Origin: JAVEYA01 sp034003745
Lineage (GTDB): Bacteria; Bacillota; Peptococcia; DRI-13; PHAD01
Reading direction: 5' to 3'
Assembly (NCBI GenBank): GCA_034003745.1
Contig: JAVEYA010000112.1
Location: forward strand, 1 to 6,953
Length of the DNA stretch: 6,953 bases
The first letter of the stretch is position 1; the number at the start of each line of letters is the position of its first letter. The translations under genes were made by a program, and so were the position numbers. The notes below the pieces were generated by a model. That model ran no database searches. It was not told the DNA's origin and saw nothing but the letters and a program-made list of their open reading frames with translations. This document shows positions 3,573-6,953 of the stretch, piece by piece.

Positions 3573-6236
3573 ATGGATAAGTCAGAGTTGGCCAAAACCT
3601 ATGATCCGGCGCAGGTAGAAGAAAAATGGTATGGAAGATGGGAGCAAAACGGCTATTTTCATGCCGCTGCCGGTCCGGAGGTCAAGGCGGCCAAAGCGGC
3701 CGGAAAAACTTACTCCATTGTAATGCCGCCGCCTAATGTCACAGGGTCGCTGCATCTGGGCCACGCTCTGGATAATACCTTGCAGGACATCCTGACCCGC
3801 TACCGGCGTATGCAGGGCTATCATACCTTATGGCTGCCCGGCACCGACCATGCCGGTATCGCTACCCAGGCCAAAGTGGAAGAACAGCTGGCCAAAGAGG
3901 GCTTGTCCAAATATGATCTGGGCAGGGAAAAATTTCTGGAGCGCGTGTGGGCATGGAAGGCCCAGTATGGCAGCCGTATCACAGAGCAGCTCCGGAAGCT
4001 GGGCACCTCCTGCGATTGGAGCAGGGAACGCTTTACGATGGACGAGGGTTGCTCCCGGGCCGTGCAGGAAGTATTTGTCAGCCTTTTCAGGAAAGGGCTG
4101 ATTTACCGGGGAGATTATATCATTAACTGGTGTCCCCATTGCCATACGACCATTTCCGATATTGAAGTGGAGCATGAGGACAAAAGCGGGCATCTTTGGT
4201 ATATCAAATATCCGCTGGCTGATGCGGACGCGTATATTATTGTAGCCACTACCCGCCCGGAAACGATGCTGGGCGATACGGCCGTAGCCGTCCATCCGGA
4301 GGATGAACGCTATCAAAAGTTCATCGGCAAAAATATTTTACTTCCTTTAATGGACAGGCTGATTCCGGTTATTGCCGATGATTCGGTGGATAAAGCCTTT
4401 GGAACAGGCGCGGTGAAGATAACGCCCGCCCATGACCCCAATGACTTTGAAATGGGCCTGCGTCACCAGCTGCCGCAGATTACTGTGATGGACCCGGATG
4501 CCGCGATGAACGAAGCGGCGGGTCCCTATGCGGGAATGGACCGCTATGAAGCGAGAAAAAGAGTTGTTGCTGATTTGGAAAAGCAGGGTCTTTTGGTGAA
4601 GACCGAGGAACATGAACACGCCGTCGGTCAGTGTTATCGCTGCGATACGGTTATTGAACCCCGTGTTTCCAAGCAATGGTTCGTGAAGATGAAACCTTTA
4701 GCCAAGCCCGCGATAGAAGCTGTGCAGGACGGCAGAATCAGATTCGTACCGGACCGTTTCACCCGCATCTATCTGAACTGGATGGAGAATATCCGCGACT
4801 GGTGCATCAGCCGGCAATTATGGTGGGGGCACCGTATTCCCGTCTGGTATTGTGAAGATTGCGGCGAGCTAATCTGCGAGAAGGTTGAGCCGGCTATCTG
4901 CCCTAGATGCCAAAGCAGCCGGCTGGTCCAGGATCCGGATGTACTGGACACCTGGTTTTCTTCGGCATTATGGCCTTTTTCCACCTTGGGCTGGCCGGAA
5001 AAAACCGTTGATCTGGCGTGTTACTACCCGACTTCCGTATTGGTTACAGGCCGGGACATTATCTTCTTCTGGGTAGCCCGTATGATTTTTTCCGGACTGG
5101 AATTTATGCCGGAGGCGCCTTTCAGGGAAGTCTTCATCCATGGCCTGGTGCTGGATGCCCAGGGCCGCAAGATGAGCAAATCCTTAGGCAACGGCATTGA
5201 CCCCATTGAAGTCATTGATGCATACGGCGCGGACACCCTGCGCTTCATGCTGATCACCGGCAATACGCCGGGCAATGATTTGCGCTTTCAGACAGAGCGG
5301 CTCGAAGCTACGCGGAATTTCAGCAATAAAATTTGGAACGCCTCGCGGTTTGCTCTGATGAATCTGGAGGACTTTGACGCCGCTTTTGTGCCGGAGACTT
5401 ATGAACCGGCCGACTGCTGGATCCGCTCCCGCTTTAACCGCGCCGCGCTGGAAGTTACCCGGAATATGGAGCGCTATGATTTAGGCGAAGCTGCCCGGAT
5501 TGTGTATGAGTTTTTGTGGGACGACCTCTGCGATTGGTATATTGAGTTGATCAAACCCCGTTTGTACGGAAAAGAGAGCCTGGAGAGCAAAAAAACAGCC
5601 CAGCATGTCTTAAGCGAAACATTGCGGCAGACGCTGGAGCTCCTACACCCCTTTATGCCCTTTATCACCGAGGAAATCTGGCAACTCCTGCCCCACGAAG
5701 GGGAGACCATCATGCGCGCTCCCTGGAACGGCGGCGAGGAGCGGGAACTGGATGATACGGCCGAGCGCCGGATGAACGCTGTGATGGAAGTGGTGCGGGC
5801 TATCCGCAACCTCCGGAGCGAGTTGAACGTAGCCCCAGGCAAAAAAGCCGAAGCCGTGATGATCGCCCAAAATGAAGAGATGCTGGAAGTTTTTCGGGCG
5901 GGTGCGGGATATATTGTTAATTTGGGCGCCGTCTCCGAACTGACTTTTCTGCCCGCAGGATCCGCCAAACCGGAACAGGCCGCAGCGGCAGTCATCAGCG
6001 GTGCTCAAGTTTACCTGCCGTTAAAAGGGCTGATCGATCTGGACAAAGAACGGGCCCGTTTAAAGAAAGAAGAGGAAAATTACGATAAAGAAATTGCCCG
6101 CCTATCCGGAAAGTTGAATAATCCGGGCTTTACCGGCAAGGCGCCGGCGGATGTGGTGGCCAAAGAAAAAGAAAAGCTGAACGATTATCAGACTAAAAAA
6201 GAGGCTCTGGCGGCCAGGATTGCGTCTTTACAATGA
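3573..6236 (+). CDS. valS: Valyl-tRNA synthetase
   Basis: The 887-residue class Ia synthetase charges tRNA-Val with valine using ATP in the cytoplasm; the length is normal for bacterial ValRS. In order: the class I signature HLGH (61-64) after PPPNVTGSL; Cys187/Cys190 (CPHC); the CP1 editing domain, which removes mischarged threonine, with TTRPETMLGDTA (226-237) and GTGAVKITPAHDPND (277-291); CYRC (Cys354/Cys357); a likely zinc knuckle of Cys427, Cys430, Cys443 and Cys446; KMSKS (533-537); an anticodon-binding domain (about 600-745); and the C-terminal tRNA-binding coiled coil starting LKGLIDLDKERARLKKEE (about 817 onward), a ValRS hallmark. All catalytic motifs are intact. The ATG at 3573 follows GGGGAGGG (3560-3567). 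It is first in an operon with folC, which starts inside its stop codon. No T-box precedes it. Confidence 0.98.
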   Translation: MDKSELAKTYDPAQVEEKWYGRWEQNGYFHAAAGPEVKAAKAAGKTYSIVMPPPNVTGSLHLGHALDNTLQDILTRYRRMQGYHTLWLPGTDHAGIATQAKVEEQLAKEGLSKYDLGREKFLERVWAWKAQYGSRITEQLRKLGTSCDWSRERFTMDEGCSRAVQEVFVSLFRKGLIYRGDYIINWCPHCHTTISDIEVEHEDKSGHLWYIKYPLADADAYIIVATTRPETMLGDTAVAVHPEDERYQKFIGKNILLPLMDRLIPVIADDSVDKAFGTGAVKITPAHDPNDFEMGLRHQLPQITVMDPDAAMNEAAGPYAGMDRYEARKRVVADLEKQGLLVKTEEHEHAVGQCYRCDTVIEPRVSKQWFVKMKPLAKPAIEAVQDGRIRFVPDRFTRIYLNWMENIRDWCISRQLWWGHRIPVWYCEDCGELICEKVEPAICPRCQSSRLVQDPDVLDTWFSSALWPFSTLGWPEKTVDLACYYPTSVLVTGRDIIFFWVARMIFSGLEFMPEAPFREVFIHGLVLDAQGRKMSKSLGNGIDPIEVIDAYGADTLRFMLITGNTPGNDLRFQTERLEATRNFSNKIWNASRFALMNLEDFDAAFVPETYEPADCWIRSRFNRAALEVTRNMERYDLGEAARIVYEFLWDDLCDWYIELIKPRLYGKESLESKKTAQHVLSETLRQTLELLHPFMPFITEEIWQLLPHEGETIMRAPWNGGEERELDDTAERRMNAVMEVVRAIRNLRSELNVAPGKKAEAVMIAQNEEMLEVFRAGAGYIVNLGAVSELTFLPAGSAKPEQAAAAVISGAQVYLPLKGLIDLDKERARLKKEEENYDKEIARLSGKLNNPGFTGKAPADVVAKEKEKLNDYQTKKEALAARIASLQ

Positions 6237-6953
6237 AGACGGAGCGCATGCAGGAAGCCCTGGGGCTATTAGAAGAGCTGACCAAATTCGGCATGAATCT
6301 GGGCCTGGAGAGAATCCGGGCGCTGCTTGCCGAATTTAATAATCCGCACCTGTCCCTGCCGGTAATTCATCTTGCCGGGACCAACGGAAAAGGTTCCACT
6401 GCGGCCATGCTTGCCGCCGTGCTGGACCAGTGCGGCTATCGTGTGGGGATGTTTACATCTCCGCATCTCGTTTCTTATACGGAACGTTTCACCATCGGCG
6501 GCGCGCCCATCAGCGAGGAGGATTTTGCGGCGCTGCTGCATGAAGTGCATGGCAAATTTCAGCAGGTACAAGAACGCATCGGAGAAAGCCCCACGGAATT
6601 TGAGACGCTGACAGCCATGGCTTTTCTTTATTTTACCCGGCGGAAAGTGGACATTCTTCTCTTGGAAGCGGGGCTGGGCGGAGATATTGATTCCACCAAT
6701 GTAGTGGAGCGCCCGCTTTTGTCCATCATTACCAATGTCAGCCTTGAACATACCCAGTATCTCGGCAAGAGCTCGGCCGAGATAGCGGCAAGGAAAAGCG
6801 GTATTATTAAGAAAAACCGTCCTGTGATTACGGCGGCTGCCCAAGAGGACGTCCTGCAGGTAATCCGGGGAAAAGCCGCAGAGCAGGAAAGCGCGCTCTT
6901 TGAAGTATACCGGGAAATGACCTGGCAGCTCATCGAAGAGACCCCGGACGGGC
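6233..6953 (+). CDS. folC: Folylpolyglutamate synthase / dihydrofolate synthase, N-terminal part
   Basis: The frame stays open to the window edge, giving 240 residues of a protein usually about 430 long. FolC adds glutamates to folates with ATP, and in many bacteria also makes dihydrofolate from dihydropteroate. Visible motifs: KFGMNLGLERIRALL (18-32), the P-loop GTNGKGS (49-55), FTSPHLVSYTERF (74-86), GLGGDIDSTNV (147-157) and LEHTQYLG (171-178) with the metal-site-type His173. The region IAARKSGIIKK (184-194) corresponds to the usual IAxEKAGIIK, with Lys188 kept but the preceding Glu replaced by Arg. The ATG overlaps the valS stop (ATGA, 6233-6236), typical of translational coupling. A start at 6248 (GGAG at 6241-6244, very close) is possible and would drop five residues. 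valS-folC is a common Firmicute operon. Confidence 0.95.
   Translation, partial: MKTERMQEALGLLEELTKFGMNLGLERIRALLAEFNNPHLSLPVIHLAGTNGKGSTAAMLAAVLDQCGYRVGMFTSPHLVSYTERFTIGGAPISEEDFAALLHEVHGKFQQVQERIGESPTEFETLTAMAFLYFTRRKVDILLLEAGLGGDIDSTNVVERPLLSIITNVSLEHTQYLGKSSAEIAARKSGIIKKNRPVITAAAQEDVLQVIRGKAAEQESALFEVYREMTWQLIEETPDG

Overview
The window looks like chromosomal DNA from a Gram-positive bacterium of the Bacillota, most likely class Clostridia and perhaps near the Peptococcaceae/Desulfitobacteriaceae. The reasons are strong GGAGG-type ribosome binding sites, sigma-A promoters with TTGACA boxes, a small membrane protein of a Firmicute-type family (TIGR04086-like), and a valS-folC operon downstream of an EngB-like GTPase, a neighbourhood familiar from Bacillus and Clostridia. 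The lineage is inferred from protein style and gene order; no database search was possible.

Layout. Positions 1-143 hold the 3' end of a plus-strand gene, most likely engB (ysxC), a ribosome-biogenesis GTPase. Its stop overlaps by 17 bp the 3' end of a minus-strand gene (127-795) for an XRE-type helix-turn-helix regulator fused to an S24 (LexA/CI-like) peptidase domain. A 213-bp AT-rich divergent intergenic region (796-1008) carries a good sigma-A promoter for an unrecognised 252-residue protein (1009-1767). Next comes a compact, imperfect inverted repeat (1778-1852) that resembles a dispersed palindromic repeat. It also supplies the last two codons and the stop of a minus-strand lipoprotein gene (1844-2872), which encodes an SsuA/NMT1-type substrate-binding protein. 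Divergent from that gene is a four-helix membrane protein (3001-3402). A textbook promoter (3441-3469) and a terminator-like hairpin (3482-3521) lead into valS (3573-6236). folC overlaps valS by 4 bp and runs off the window (6233-6953).

How the parts work together. valS and folC form a housekeeping operon: tRNA-Val charging, then folate polyglutamylation. The leader has no T-box, although one is common for valS in this phylum; a short promoter-proximal hairpin is there instead. The regulator and the divergent unknown gene look like an inserted two-gene module lying between engB and the lipoprotein/membrane-protein/valS/folC block. The regulator keeps the Ser-Lys dyad (Ser135, Lys175) but seems to lack the Ala-Gly cleavage bond. 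This divergent pair, with 8-bp direct repeats on the target promoter, is the best candidate here for an undescribed regulatory or stress-response unit. No integrase, transposase, CRISPR array, tRNA or rRNA was seen.
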